From: an uncultured Roseicyclus sp.
GTDB lineage: Bacteria > Pseudomonadota > Alphaproteobacteria > Rhodobacterales > Rhodobacteraceae
Assembly (NCBI GenBank): GCA_937139335.1
Contig: CAKZPN010000076.1
Location: forward strand, 1 to 64,000
Reading direction: 5' to 3'
DNA length: 64,000 bases
Shown: positions 1 to 8,928 of the stretch, one piece after another
How the letters are laid out: each line of letters starts with the position of its first letter
Position numbering within the stretch: the stretch's first letter is position 1
The notes under the pieces: generated by a model
Told to the model about the DNA's origin: nothing
Databases searched by the model: none
Seen by the model: only the letters and a program-made list of their open reading frames with translations
Made by a program: the position numbers and the translations under genes

Positions 1-157
1 CTGGCGGCGGAATTGGTTGCCGCGAACGCGCTGAGCGAGGAGACCACACGACTGGACCCGGTGTTTTTGCCGGGAGATACGGTCGGGAGATCTAGCGGCT
101 GCCTGCCCGGCGCAGCCCGTGCGCTGGGTCGCGGGGCGCAGCGGAGTTGGGCTGCAA

Positions 158-181
158 CGACCCGCGCAAGCGCGGGCCGTT
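158..181 (-). terminator. Possible terminator of the PRC-barrel gene
   Basis: A 7-bp perfect stem (cccgcgc / gcgcggg, 161-176) with a 2-nt loop lies just past the stop codon of the minus-strand PRC-barrel gene. There is no clear T-run after it, so termination is an inference. Confidence 0.35.
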
Positions 182-192
182 GCGAGACTGGC

Positions 193-672
193 TTACCACC
201 AGCCGCTTTCGACGTCCTGGCGACGCTCCAGCTGCTCCTCGGAGAGCGGGGTCACGAAGGAAAGGTCACCGTAGGTGTAGTCTTCGGTGCCGATCGTCTT
301 CAGGTCGGACATGTCGATGACGACATGAGAATCGCCGATGTCGAGCCATCCGCCGACTTCCGCGATCACGCCGACGATCGTCCCGTCGCGGGAGATGACG
401 ATATCCTCGACCGAACCGATATGTTCCCAGTCGGTGTCAACGGTATCGTAGTATTCGGTCTCGTCCCAGACGTCCTCGTCGAAGTCCGCGTACTGGGTGT
501 GAATGTCGGCACCGATGATGTTCTCGGCGCGGATGAACCGATCGCTCAATTCGTTATCGACGACGCCGGAATACGCGCCGATCTCCGTGTCCATGTCGTG
601 CTCGACCTGCGCCATGCTGGCAGTGCCCGACGCAAGGGCAAGTGCGATGATGGAGGTGGTCAGGCGTTTCAT
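193..672 (-). CDS. Exported PRC-barrel domain protein
   Basis: The 159-residue product starts with a Sec signal peptide (residues 1-21, ending A-S-M-A-Q) and is therefore probably periplasmic. The rest is acidic and carries a PRC-barrel-like segment at about residues 40-130 (I-G-A-D-I, then V-E-D-I-V-I-S-R-D-G-T-I-V-G-V-I-A-E-V-G-G). PRC barrels are small beta-barrels found in photosynthetic reaction-centre H subunits and in RimM; in exported alphaproteobacterial proteins their role is mostly unknown. The start is supported by AAGGAG upstream of the ATG. It stands alone, with its own promoter region, next to a channel gene read in the same direction. The domain call is good, the function is not known. 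Confidence 0.8.
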   Translation of the reverse strand: MKRLTTSIIALALASGTASMAQVEHDMDTEIGAYSGVVDNELSDRFIRAENIIGADIHTQYADFDEDVWDETEYYDTVDTDWEHIGSVEDIVISRDGTIVGVIAEVGGWLDIGDSHVVIDMSDLKTIGTEDYTYGDLSFVTPLSEEQLERRQDVESGWW

Positions 673-808
673 GTCGGTCTCCTTTCCGTGTTTCGGAACC
701 CCACAAACAGGTCAGGCCCGCCAAGGTTCCATGCCTCCGGTCATGGAACCACCGGTTTTCCCAACGCTCCGGCAGAGTCACCGCAAGCTTGCGGAACCCC
801 CCGTCCGC

Positions 809-1579
809 TCATCCCTTCGCCTGCGCGATATGGGTCAGGGTGACGAGGCCGAGCCCGCCGACGGCGTTGCCGGTCGCGACGATGAGCAGGCAGCGGAAGA
901 ACTCGCCGTACGACACCTGCGCGTCGAAGAAGATGCCGAAGAGGACATGCAGAGAGGTCACGACGACGTGGTCGAAGGGCCCGATGACCAGCATGAACCC
1001 GACCATGTAGGCCAGCACGATCCGGCTGCCGATCGTGTTCACCGCCTGCGACAGAAACGACAGCAGCGTCACCAACGCGCCGCCCGCGACGGCCTTGACG
1101 AAGAAAACCATGTTCTCCCGCGCGGCGATCTCCTCTGCCGCCCGGACCAACGCTTCGGGGGCGCCTTCCGGCATGGCGCCCTCCAGCGACAGGATCCACG
1201 CGAAGAGCGCGCCGCCCGCAAGGTTCGTCACCAGCGTGACGACCCAGAGGCGGATCAGGATCGCGATCATGCGGGGCCTGTACCGGTTCACGATCGCGGC
1301 GACCGGATCGAAGAAGTTTTCCGAGAACAGCTCGGCGCGTCCGACGACCAGGAAGACGACGCCAGGGGCGAAGGCAAGCGCGCCGACCAGTGTGCCGATG
1401 TCGTGGGGAGCCTCGCTCAACAACGCCTCGACCGTGCCGAGCGTGACCATCCCGAAGATGATGGTGAGGCCGCCGATGAACCCCGTCGACAGCAGCTCGA
1501 TCATCGACTGGTCGAGCCTGCGCTGGCCCTCGGCGACGGCTCTCTCGAAGGCTTCTGCGGGTGTCGGCGCAACGCGCAT
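809..1579 (-). CDS. Formate/nitrite transporter (FNT) family channel
   Basis: A 256-residue integral membrane protein with about six hydrophobic segments, which matches the pentameric FNT family of anion channels (FocA, NirC, YfdC). The N-terminal helix region (F-E-R-A-V-A-E-G), the G-F-I-G-G-L-T-I-I-F-G stretch, and the P-F-D-H-V-V-V-T segment near residue 205 are in the expected order. Spacing and the E-G-x-x-R-L N-terminus resemble the YfdC-like branch rather than classical FocA, so formate or nitrite as substrate is not certain. AAGGAG precedes the ATG. There is no formate lyase or nitrite reductase nearby to fix the substrate. Confidence 0.85.
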   Translation of the reverse strand: MRVAPTPAEAFERAVAEGQRRLDQSMIELLSTGFIGGLTIIFGMVTLGTVEALLSEAPHDIGTLVGALAFAPGVVFLVVGRAELFSENFFDPVAAIVNRYRPRMIAILIRLWVVTLVTNLAGGALFAWILSLEGAMPEGAPEALVRAAEEIAARENMVFFVKAVAGGALVTLLSFLSQAVNTIGSRIVLAYMVGFMLVIGPFDHVVVTSLHVLFGIFFDAQVSYGEFFRCLLIVATGNAVGGLGLVTLTHIAQAKG

Positions 1580-1776
1580 GTCACGGACTCCTTCATCGCA
1601 GGGCCGCAGCCGGACCCGCCCGCCGGACCCGCGCCAAGTGTCATTTCCGCCGCGATGGTGCCGTGTCGAGTGTCGCTTGGCAACGCCGTCGCGCCCGAAA
1701 AAGGACGTCGCCTCAAGGATTATCTTGCAACATCAAAGCGTTGCGCCTTTCTCCAACCCTGATTAGCCCCCGCTCC

Positions 1777-3192
1777 TCAACACTCCGGCAGGTTCACCGC
1801 CAGCCCGCCCTGGCTGGTTTCCTTGTATTTCGTCGACATGTCGATCCCGGTCTGGCGCATCGCCTCGATGCAGTTGTCGAGCGGCATGAAATGCGTGCCG
1901 TCGCCCCGCAAGGCCAGCGACGCCGCCGAGACCGCCTTGATCGCGCCCAGCCCGTTGCGCTCGATGCAGGGCACCTGCACCAGCCCGCCCACAGGGTCGC
2001 AGGTCATGCCGAGGTGATGCTCCAGCGCGATCTCGGCCGCGTTCTCCACCTGTTCGTTGCTCCCGCCCAGCGCGGCGCAGAGACCGGCGGCGGCCATCGC
2101 GGAGGCCGAGCCGACCTCGCCCTGGCAGCCCACCTCGGCGCCGGAAATGCTCGCGTTGTGCTTGATCAGCCCGCCGATGGCAGAGGCCGCCATCAGGAAG
2201 CGCCGCCGCCCGTCCTCGGTCGCGCCGATGCAGTGGTCGCGGTAGTAGCGCAGCACGGCCGGCACGACGCCGGCGGCGCCATTTGTGGGCGAGGTGACGA
2301 CGCGGCCGCCGGCGGCATTCTCCTCGTTCACCGCCATCGCGTAGACGCTGAGCCAGTCGTTCACCGTGTGCGGCTGGGCGAGGTTCGATCCGCGCTCGGC
2401 CAGGAGCTGCTGGTGGATCGCGCGGGCGCGGCGTTTCACGCGCAGCCCGCCGGGCAACTCGCCCTCCATGCTGAGGCCGCGGTCGATGCAATCGTCCATC
2501 GCCTGCCAGACGGCATCGAGCCGGTCCTGCACGTCGCCTGCGGGGTGGCGTGCGGTCTCGTTCGCCCATTTCATCTCGGCGATAGTTTTGCCCGACGCCT
2601 GCCCCATCTCCAGCATCTCGGCCGCCGACCCGAACGGGAACGGATAGCCCGCCGCCTGTTTCTCGTCGTGGAAAGCCGACGCCCCGCCATGCGCCTCGGC
2701 GGCCAGTTCGCGCGCGGTCAGGATGAAGCCGCCGCCGATGGAATAGTAGGTCTCCTCCATCGCCAGATGCCCGGCGCCGTCGAAGGCGCGCAGGACCATG
2801 CCGTTGGCGTGCCCCGGCAGCGGCGGGCCGTAGTCGAAGATCAGGTCGCTGTCGGCCGCGAAGCGGAGCGCCGGCAGGCCCGGCGGCGTGACCATGCCCT
2901 TGGCGCGCACCTCCGCCTCCAGTGCGCCAGCGGTGTCGGGATCGAGCGTGGCGGGCTCATGACCCGAGAGCCCGAGGATCACGGCGCGGTCGGTGGCGTG
3001 GCCCTTGCCGGTGAAGGCAAGCGAGCCGTGCAGCGTGCAGGTGAGGCCTTCCGCCTCGCCCGCGCCCGGCTCCCGCTCCCGCCCTGAGCGCAAGTCGGTG
3101 AGAAACCGCGCCGCGGCGCTCATCGGGCCCATGGTGTGAGACGAAGACGGGCCGATGCCGATCTTGAAGATGTCGAAGACGCTGAGGAACAT
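1777..3192 (-). CDS. sdaA: L-serine ammonia-lyase, iron-sulfur-dependent, single chain
   Basis: Deaminates L-serine to pyruvate and ammonia in the cytoplasm using a 4Fe-4S cluster. The 471-residue length is that of the one-chain form with fused beta and alpha domains. The N-terminus carries the typical [14 protein letters not shown] substrate-loop motif (residues 10-22). The alpha domain has the cysteine-bearing motifs [13 protein letters not shown] (about 352) and [12 protein letters not shown] (about 405), the expected cluster ligands. It appears to be monocistronic. No strong Shine-Dalgarno sequence is visible before the ATG, but the conserved N-terminus fixes the start. Confidence 0.96.
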   Translation of the reverse strand: MFLSVFDIFKIGIGPSSSHTMGPMSAAARFLTDLRSGREREPGAGEAEGLTCTLHGSLAFTGKGHATDRAVILGLSGHEPATLDPDTAGALEAEVRAKGMVTPPGLPALRFAADSDLIFDYGPPLPGHANGMVLRAFDGAGHLAMEETYYSIGGGFILTARELAAEAHGGASAFHDEKQAAGYPFPFGSAAEMLEMGQASGKTIAEMKWANETARHPAGDVQDRLDAVWQAMDDCIDRGLSMEGELPGGLRVKRRARAIHQQLLAERGSNLAQPHTVNDWLSVYAMAVNEENAAGGRVVTSPTNGAAGVVPAVLRYYRDHCIGATEDGRRRFLMAASAIGGLIKHNASISGAEVGCQGEVGSASAMAAAGLCAALGGSNEQVENAAEIALEHHLGMTCDPVGGLVQVPCIERNGLGAIKAVSAASLALRGDGTHFMPLDNCIEAMRQTGIDMSTKYKETSQGGLAVNLPEC

Positions 3193-3553
3193 GTGTTCTA
3201 GATAGGCGCAATCACGCAGGAATCCGACCCGAAAAAGCGACCACGCGGCCCCGGATCACGACGAATCGACCGCAGGTTCGGGCGGGCGATACGTCCGGTT
3301 TCAGACAGAACATGCACGCGGCATCGGCGGACCAGATCCTTTGCCTGCGGTGTCCATCGGATCGGGCCGACGCCCGCAGGTTTTTCGACTGCCGGCGTCA
3401 AGCCCACCCTGAAAGAGACCTGCTTTCAGATCGGTCAGCATCACTGGTGCCTATCCGGACACAGGTCTGCGTTGGCGCAGAAAAACCACTTGCCCAGACT
3501 GTCGAGGCTGGTGATTGTCTATGTCAACATCTCAAGGCAACGGGCGAAATCGG
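3193..3553. other. 361-bp intergenic region without a recognisable gene
   Basis: This divergent spacer separates sdaA (minus) from the outer-membrane protein gene (plus) and must contain both promoters. Short open frames exist on both strands but none has family resemblance, a credible ribosome-binding site or codon bias. I see no tRNA, riboswitch or mobile-element signature. Confidence 0.6.
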
Positions 3554-4258
3554 ATGAGACTTGCAATCACAACCCTTTTTATCGGCGCTCTCGCGTCAAC
3601 AGCATCGGCTCAGGATCCGACGTCACCCTCCGCATCGTTTTGGGACGGGTACTATGTCGGCGCCGTTCTGGGGTATGGGGACACGTCAAGCGTCCATTGC
3701 GTCACCGCTTGTGACCCCGACACGACCGCGCTTCCCACTCCGGGAAGCACAGGCGGCGTGTTCGGCGTTACGGCAGGGTACAATTTCACGAACGGGCGGT
3801 TCGTTTTCGGCATCGAAGGCGACTACATGGGCGGGAACCTCGACGGTACGGCACCTGATCAGCCCGAGTACAGGTTGGGCGCCGGCCGGAATTACGTCAC
3901 GAACATCAACGGAATTGCCACGCTGCGTGGGCGGGTCGGCCTCGATCAGGGTAATTTCATGCCCTACCTGACCGCCGGTATCGCCGCCCTGTCGGTCGAG
4001 GGTGCGCTCGAAGGCCTGACACCGGCCGATCCCACCCCAAGCAGCACGGACATCCTGTTTTCACCCGTCGCAGGTCTGGGCGCGGAGTGGCGGTTGGACT
4101 CGGGCTGGTCGATCAAGGCCGAGTACCTCCATGTGTTCGATACCGGACGGTTCTTCTATGATTTCCCGAACGGACGGGAATGGTGCAACAACCCCGGCTG
4201 CGCCCTGACGGACGTGCACGTGGACCTGTTTCGCATCGGCCTGAACTGGCACTTCTGA
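3554..4258 (+). CDS. Small outer-membrane beta-barrel protein
   Basis: The 234-residue product has a signal peptide (residues 1-20, ending T-A-S-A-Q) followed by a barrel that opens with W-D-G-Y-Y-V-G-A-V-L-G-Y-G and alternates aromatic and small residues. It ends in W-H-F, a C-terminal phenylalanine of the kind recognised by the BAM machinery. This fits the Omp25/OmpA-like 8-strand group of alphaproteobacteria. A longer frame opens 39 bases upstream, but the ATG at 3554 puts the signal peptide at the N-terminus. Probably structural or an adhesin or porin; substrate unknown. The gene is alone, followed by tRNA-Lys on the other strand. Confidence 0.82.
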   Translation: MRLAITTLFIGALASTASAQDPTSPSASFWDGYYVGAVLGYGDTSSVHCVTACDPDTTALPTPGSTGGVFGVTAGYNFTNGRFVFGIEGDYMGGNLDGTAPDQPEYRLGAGRNYVTNINGIATLRGRVGLDQGNFMPYLTAGIAALSVEGALEGLTPADPTPSSTDILFSPVAGLGAEWRLDSGWSIKAEYLHVFDTGRFFYDFPNGREWCNNPGCALTDVHVDLFRIGLNWHF

Positions 4259-4408
4259 AACTGCCCCGGAGATAACGCCGATTCCGGCTTCGAAAGAGGC
4301 CGGGCTGACCAAACGGCGGACGGAAGGTCGCGACGCATCCACGCATGATCGCCGGGATCGCCGGGATCGCGCGCAGTGCTCGGAAAGCGAAGAAGCAAAA
4401 GGGGAAAT

Positions 4409-4484
4409 TGGTGAGCCCGACAGGATTCGAACCTGTGACCAATTGATTAAAAGTCAACTGCTCTACCAACTGAGCTACGGGCCC
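4409..4484 (-). tRNA. tRNA-Lys (anticodon TTT)
   Basis: Read on the minus strand, the 76-nt sequence folds as a cloverleaf: acceptor GGGCCCG / CGGGCTC (one G-U pair), D-arm with GTAGCTCAGTTGGTAGAGC, anticodon loop CTTTTAA giving UUU, and T-arm with GGTTCGAATCC. The discriminator is A and the 3' CCA (4409-4411) is encoded. It sits between the outer-membrane protein gene and dapF. Confidence 0.97.
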
Positions 4485-4582
4485 ACTCAGGGGCGCCTAC
4501 CTACGGTCGGCCCAAAGACTCGTCAAGCCAAAAACCGGCGGGGGGATTTCAAAGCCGCCGCGGGCGCGTTATATGCCCGGCC

Positions 4583-5422
4583 ATGTCTGACATGGTGCCC
4601 CCAACCGGCCTGCCCTTCCTGAAAATGCACGGGCTCGGCAATGATTTCGTGGTGATCGACGCGCGGGAAACCGGGGCCGTCGTCACCGCGGGGCTGGCGC
4701 GTGCGCTGGCGGATCGCAATCGCGGCGTGGGCTTCGACCAGCTCGCGGTGATCGAGACGGACGAGGACGCCGATCTGCGGCTCGGGTTCTGGAACGCCGA
4801 CGGCTCGCGGGCGGGCGCCTGCGGCAACGCCACCCGTTGCATCGCGGCCTGGGAAATGGGGCGCACCGGCAAGACCGCGCTGAGCCTGCGCAGCGATCGC
4901 GGGCTGCTTCAGGCCGAGGATGCGGGCCAGGGCCTGACCTCGGTGAACATGGGGCAGCCGCTGCTCGACTGGCAGGGCATCCCGCTGGCCGAGGATGTCG
5001 ACACGCTGCATCTGCCGATCGAGGGCGACCCGGTCGCCACCGGCATGGGCAATCCGCATTGCACTTTCTTCGTGGTCAATGCCGAGGCCGTGGACCTCGC
5101 CACCGAGGGCGCACGCCTGGAACACCACCCGCTCTTCCCCCAGCGCACGAACGTCCAGTTCGCCCAGATCACCGGGCCGGACAGGCTGCGGGTGCGGGTC
5201 TGGGAACGCGGCACGGGCATCACGCTCGCCTCCGGCTCGTCGTCTTGCGCGGTCGCGGTCGCAGCGGCGCGGCGGGGCCTGACCGGGCGCACGGTCCGGA
5301 TCATGCTCGACGGCGGCGATATCCGGGTGGAGTGGCGCGACGATGGCGTCTGGATGACCGGCAAGACCGCACATGTGTTTTCCGGCGTTCTGACGCCCGA
5401 GTTCCTGACGGCGGCGACGTGA
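4583..5422 (+). CDS. dapF: Diaminopimelate epimerase
   Basis: Interconverts LL- and meso-diaminopimelate, the last step before lysine and peptidoglycan precursors, in the cytoplasm. The 279 residues match the usual length. The N-terminal [11 protein letters not shown] motif (12-22) and the first catalytic cysteine in G-A-C-G-N-A-T-R-C (Cys80) are present. In the second catalytic motif, which is E-R-G-x-G-x-T-x-A-C-G-S-G-A-C in E. coli, this protein reads [15 protein letters not shown], so the usual cysteine is Ser217. A cysteine remains five residues later (Cys222), as in E. coli. The stop codon overlaps the start of mtaB by one base (TGATG), implying co-transcription and coupling. Identity of the family is secure; full epimerase activity deserves a test. 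Confidence 0.95.
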   Translation: MSDMVPPTGLPFLKMHGLGNDFVVIDARETGAVVTAGLARALADRNRGVGFDQLAVIETDEDADLRLGFWNADGSRAGACGNATRCIAAWEMGRTGKTALSLRSDRGLLQAEDAGQGLTSVNMGQPLLDWQGIPLAEDVDTLHLPIEGDPVATGMGNPHCTFFVVNAEAVDLATEGARLEHHPLFPQRTNVQFAQITGPDRLRVRVWERGTGITLASGSSSCAVAVAAARRGLTGRTVRIMLDGGDIRVEWRDDGVWMTGKTAHVFSGVLTPEFLTAAT

Positions 5423-6681
5423 TGGACACGCGCGCGCCTGTTTTCCACACGCTCGGCTGCCGGCTCAACGCCTACGAGACCGAAGCCATGCGCGAGATGA
5501 CGACCGCTGCGGGCCTCGGCGACGCGGTGGTGGTGAACACCTGCGCCGTGACGGCGGAGGCTGTGCGCAAGGCGCGTCAGGAGATCCGCAAGCTGCGCCG
5601 CGCCCACCCCAATGCAACGCTGATCGTCACCGGCTGCGCCGCACAGACCGAGCCCGAGACCTTTGCACGGATGCCCGAGGTCGACCGGGTGATCGGCAAT
5701 ACCGAAAAGATGCAGCCCGACACCTGGAAAACGATGGCCGCCGATTTCATCGGCGAGACCGAAAAGGTGCAGGTCGACGACATCATGTCGGTGACGGAGA
5801 CCGCCGGTCACCTGATCGACGGCTTCGGCACACGGTCGCGCGCCTATGTGCAGGTCCAGAACGGCTGCGACCACCGCTGCACCTTCTGCATCATTCCCTA
5901 CGGTCGCGGCAATTCCCGCAGCGTTCCCGCGGGCGTCGTGGTGGACCAGATCAAGCGGCTGGTCGACCGGGGCTACAACGAGGTCGTGCTGACCGGGGTG
6001 GACCTGACCAGTTGGGGCGCCGACCTGCCGGGCGAGCCGCGGCTGGGCGACCTGGTAATGCGCATCTTGCGGCTGGTGCCCGACCTTCCGCGCCTTCGGA
6101 TCAGCTCGATCGATTCCATCGAGGCGGACGAGAACCTGATGCAGGCCATCGCGACCGAGCCGCGGCTGATGCCGCACCTGCACCTGTCGCTCCAACATGG
6201 CGACGACCTGATCCTGAAACGGATGAAGCGCCGCCATCTGCGCGACGACGCCATCCGTTTCTGCGAGGCGGCGCTGCGCCTGCGGCCCGACATGGTCTTC
6301 GGCGCCGACATCATCGCGGGCTTTCCGACGGAGACCGAGGCGGCCTTTGCCAACTCGTTGAAACTGGTGGAGGATTGCCAGCTCACCTGGCTGCACGTCT
6401 TCCCCTATTCGCCGCGCCCCGGCACGCCCGCCGCGCGGATGCCGCAGGTGGACGGCGCCGCGATCAAGGCGCGTTCGGCGCGGCTGCGCGCGGCAGGCGA
6501 CGTGCGGGTGGAGGCCCATCTGGCCGCGCAAGTCGGGCAAATTCATCACATCCTGATGGAAAACCCCCGCATGGGGCGGACAGAGCAGTTTACCGAAGTG
6601 GCTTTTCCAGAGGATCAGGCCACAGGCCGACTCGTATCCGCTCGTATTTCCGGGCATGATCGCCGTCAGCTGATTGTCTGA
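5422..6681 (+). CDS. mtaB: tRNA threonylcarbamoyladenosine (t6A37) methylthiotransferase
   Basis: Radical-SAM enzyme that converts t6A37 to ms2t6A in ANN-decoding tRNAs. The 419-residue protein has the N-terminal methylthiotransferase domain with three cluster cysteines (Cys13, Cys41, Cys72), the radical-SAM C-x3-C-x2-C motif (Cys149, Cys153, Cys156) and a short C-terminal TRAM-like segment. The H-T-L-G-C-R-L-N start is characteristic of MtaB rather than MiaB or RimO. Its ATG shares its first base with the dapF stop codon, an arrangement I recall as common in this group. An open frame extends further upstream inside dapF but is a shadow. Confidence 0.95.
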   Translation: MDTRAPVFHTLGCRLNAYETEAMREMTTAAGLGDAVVVNTCAVTAEAVRKARQEIRKLRRAHPNATLIVTGCAAQTEPETFARMPEVDRVIGNTEKMQPDTWKTMAADFIGETEKVQVDDIMSVTETAGHLIDGFGTRSRAYVQVQNGCDHRCTFCIIPYGRGNSRSVPAGVVVDQIKRLVDRGYNEVVLTGVDLTSWGADLPGEPRLGDLVMRILRLVPDLPRLRISSIDSIEADENLMQAIATEPRLMPHLHLSLQHGDDLILKRMKRRHLRDDAIRFCEAALRLRPDMVFGADIIAGFPTETEAAFANSLKLVEDCQLTWLHVFPYSPRPGTPAARMPQVDGAAIKARSARLRAAGDVRVEAHLAAQVGQIHHILMENPRMGRTEQFTEVAFPEDQATGRLVSARISGHDRRQLIV

Positions 6682-6717
6682 CGGCGCCCCCGCGCGTCCT
6701 GATTCGAAAGCGACGCC

Positions 6718-7371
6718 ATGCACCAGAACCCGGCCTTTCGGCAGGAACCGAAGTTTCTGAACGTCGCGCTCGCACAACGCCGGGGGTTCGGAACAGTCTG
6801 CGTGAACGGCGACCCGGCCCCGATGCTGAGCCATGTGCCCTTTCTGTTGAACGAGACCGCGACCGAGGCGGAGCTGCACCTGGTCCGGTCCAACCCGATC
6901 GCGCGCGCCGTCACCGCGCCGACGCCTGCGGTCATCTCGGTGGCGGGCCCCGATGGCTACATCTCGCCCGACTGGTACGACACGCCGGCGCAGGTGCCGA
7001 CCTGGAACTATGTCGCCGTGCACCTGCGGGGCCATCTGTTCCCCGCGCCCGAGATCGACATGCGCGCCCATCTCGACCGGTTGTCGGCGCAGTTCGAGGA
7101 CCGGCTGGTGCCGAAAAAACCCTGGACCACGAAGAAGATGCCGAAGGATGCGCTGGAGCGGATGATGCGCCAGATCCTGCCGTTTCGCTTCACCGTCGAG
7201 GACGTGGAAGGCACTTGGAAGCTGAACCAGAACAAGTCGGACGCCGCGCGCGAGGCCGCGGCCGACGCGGTGCGTCATTCGCCCATCGGCCACGAGGTCG
7301 AGACGCTTTCCGCGCTGATGACCGGCGGCGTGCCGGAAATAGACAAGCGGCTGTCCTTCACCTACATCTGA
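6718..7371 (+). CDS. FMN-binding negative transcriptional regulator, PaiB family
   Basis: 217 residues with the PaiB layout: M-H-Q-N-P-A-F at the N-terminus, a split-barrel FMN-binding fold, L-S-H-V-P-F-L-L (about 37-44), T-W-N-Y-V-A-V-H-L-R-G (98-108) and the C-terminal K-L-N-Q-N-K-S motif. PaiB of Bacillus represses sporulation and protease genes; in proteobacteria the target is unknown and a flavin-dependent enzymatic role is equally possible. It follows mtaB by 36 bp in the same direction. Confident family assignment, uncertain role. Confidence 0.88.
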   Translation: MHQNPAFRQEPKFLNVALAQRRGFGTVCVNGDPAPMLSHVPFLLNETATEAELHLVRSNPIARAVTAPTPAVISVAGPDGYISPDWYDTPAQVPTWNYVAVHLRGHLFPAPEIDMRAHLDRLSAQFEDRLVPKKPWTTKKMPKDALERMMRQILPFRFTVEDVEGTWKLNQNKSDAAREAAADAVRHSPIGHEVETLSALMTGGVPEIDKRLSFTYI

Positions 7372-7402
7372 GGCGACATCCAGCCGCAAGGGAGGTTGCG
7401 CC

Positions 7403-7684
7403 TTGGCCATTCCGTTCACCCCGATCGCCGCAGCGGCGCTGCGCTACGGCGCCGTCGCAGCGTTGGCCTATACCGCCGCGCGCCGCGCCCGCCCGCGCCG
7501 GATCGACCCCGCCGCCGAAACGGCGATGGAGGCGCTGCCCGAGGGTGTCCACATCGGCCATGCGCCAGGGCAGATGAACGCGACCGCGCGCTGGCGGCGC
7601 GTGCTGCCCCTGGTCTCGCGCGGCGGCTGGATGGAGGTCGACTTCAGCACCATCGCGCGCCTGCGGCTGAGGCGCATCGCATGA
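7403..7684 (+). CDS. Small conserved unknown upstream of the GST gene
   Basis: A 93-residue protein with a hydrophobic N-terminal part (A-A-A-L-R-Y-G-A-V-A-A-L-A-Y-T-A) followed by an arginine-rich stretch and a polar C-terminal half. I do not recognise a domain. The start is a TTG, chosen because AAGGGAGG sits seven bases before it; there is no ATG nearby. The stop codon overlaps the ATG of the next gene (ATGA), so it is translationally coupled to the glutathione transferase. The overlap and the strong ribosome-binding site argue that it is real. Confidence 0.7.
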   Translation: MAIPFTPIAAAALRYGAVAALAYTAARRARPRRIDPAAETAMEALPEGVHIGHAPGQMNATARWRRVLPLVSRGGWMEVDFSTIARLRLRRIA

Positions 7685-8283
7685 GCCTGCAACTGCTGGG
7701 CTCGCCCGCCTCGCCCTTCGTGCGCAAGGTGCTGGTGCTGATCGCCGAGGCCGGCATCACCGACGTGCCCTTCGTGCAGGTCAGCGCCTCGCCGCTCGGG
7801 GGCGAGGATCGGATCAACACCGCCAACCCCTTGGGCAAGATCCCGGCGCTGAGCCGCGACACCGGCCCGACGCTTTACGACAGCCGGGTCATCAGCCGCT
7901 ACCTCGACGCGCACTACAACGCCGGTCTCTACCCCGAGAAGCGGCTGTGGGAGGTCCTGACGCTGGAGGCCACCGGCGATGGCGTGATGGATGCCGCCGT
8001 CAGCATCATCTATGAAAAACGCCACCGCCCCGAGGAGATGTGGTTCCACCCCTGGCTAGACGGCCAGTGGACCAAGATCACCCGCGCGCTCGACGCCGTG
8101 GAAGGCCAGTGGATGAGCCACCTCGCCGGTCCGGTCGACATGGGCCAGGTGAGCGTCGCCTGCGCGCTCGGCTACCTCGACTTCCGGCACGGCGATCGCG
8201 ACTGGCGCGCGGGACGTCCCGCCCTGGCCGAATGGTACGCCCGTTTTGCCGCGCGTCCGGCAATGGCGGGGACAGCCCCCTGA
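7681..8283 (+). CDS. Glutathione S-transferase family protein
   Basis: 200 residues with an N-terminal thioredoxin-like domain (L-G-S-P-A-S-P-F-V-R-K-V at 5-16, where S-P-F-V-R-K is the usual GSH-site region; L-Y-D-S-R-V-I-S with the conserved E/D-S pair near 65) and an all-helical C-terminal domain. This fits the small bacterial GST group. The substrate is unknown. It overlaps the preceding small gene by 4 bp and the following acetyltransferase by 4 bp, forming a tight three-gene unit. Confidence 0.9.
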   Translation: MSLQLLGSPASPFVRKVLVLIAEAGITDVPFVQVSASPLGGEDRINTANPLGKIPALSRDTGPTLYDSRVISRYLDAHYNAGLYPEKRLWEVLTLEATGDGVMDAAVSIIYEKRHRPEEMWFHPWLDGQWTKITRALDAVEGQWMSHLAGPVDMGQVSVACALGYLDFRHGDRDWRAGRPALAEWYARFAARPAMAGTAP

Positions 8284-8711
8284 TCCGCATCCTCAGGGCC
8301 GAGACGGAGGCCGCGCGCGCCGCCTGCTTCGCGGTGCGCCGCGCCGTGTTCATCGAGGAACAGTGCATCGACGAGGCCGAGGAATGGGACGCGGACGATG
8401 CCACCTGCCTCCACTACCTGGCCGAGGACGAGGCCGGCCCGCTCGGCACCGCGCGGCTGATCGCGCGGGGGACGGAGGCCAAGATCGGCCGGGTCGCGGT
8501 GATGGCGCGGGCGCGCGGCACCGGGCTGGGGCGGCGGATCATGGATCATCTGCTGATCGACGCACGGGCCGAGGGATTTTCCACCGCGATGCTCGAGTCG
8601 CAGGTCTCCGTCATCGGGTTCTACGAGGGGCTGGGCTTCGTGGCCGAGGGGTCGGACTATGACGACGGTTCGGGCATCCTGCACCGGGTGATGCGGCGCC
8701 CGCTTGGCTGA
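8280..8711 (+). CDS. GNAT family N-acetyltransferase
   Basis: About 143 residues with the GNAT core: an N-terminal beta-strand and F-A-V-R-R-A-V-F-I-E-E-Q, then the acetyl-CoA loop V-A-V-M-A-R-A-R-G-T-G-L-G-R-R-I-M (the R/Q-x-x-G-x-G/A motif) and the C-terminal Y-E-G-L-G-F-V-A-E-G strand. The start is uncertain. A CTG at 8280 overlaps the GST stop (CTGA) and places the first strand correctly; the nearest in-frame ATG is at 8232, inside the GST gene. I favour the CTG. The substrate cannot be read from the sequence. Confidence 0.82.
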   Translation: MIRILRAETEAARAACFAVRRAVFIEEQCIDEAEEWDADDATCLHYLAEDEAGPLGTARLIARGTEAKIGRVAVMARARGTGLGRRIMDHLLIDARAEGFSTAMLESQVSVIGFYEGLGFVAEGSDYDDGSGILHRVMRRPLG

Positions 8712-8874
8712 GCCGCGGGGATCGTGCCGCCCGCGACAGCGCCGGCTCGGGGGAAATGCAGCCTGTGCGATCGTGCGACGCGCGCTGCCCGCTCTGTGGC
8801 GGATCGGCAGAGGCAAAAAATGTCGTCTTGTGCGACATTTCGGCGTAGATGTGCGCGTTTGTCCGCTGGACGCC

Positions 8875-8928
8875 TATACTCCGAGCCCATAGAGAACACA
8901 CTATCCGGGTGAGGGGACGAGTCCCCTC
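8875..8928 (+). promoter_or_regulatory. petABC leader: -10-like box and hairpin
   Basis: The 279-bp gap before petA has a TATACT hexamer at 8875-8880 that could be a -10 element, without a good -35. Thirty bases downstream is a perfect 8-bp stem (gaggggac / gtcccctc, 8911-8928) with a 2-nt loop, which would lie in the petABC leader RNA about 60 bases before the start. It has no T-run, so it may protect or regulate the mRNA. The promoter role is an inference. Confidence 0.4.

Noticed and set aside
1..157. Possible end of a gene at the left edge
   Set aside because: All frames were inspected; none shows a recognisable protein terminus, so nothing is claimed.
3183..3205. Near-palindrome gaacatgtgttc at the sdaA start
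   Set aside because: It is imperfect and consists mostly of the start codon context; no known operator matches.
4909..7419. 836-codon open frame on the minus strand
   Set aside because: Lies opposite dapF, mtaB and the PaiB-like gene, all of which have clear family motifs. Long antisense frames are expected in GC-rich DNA.
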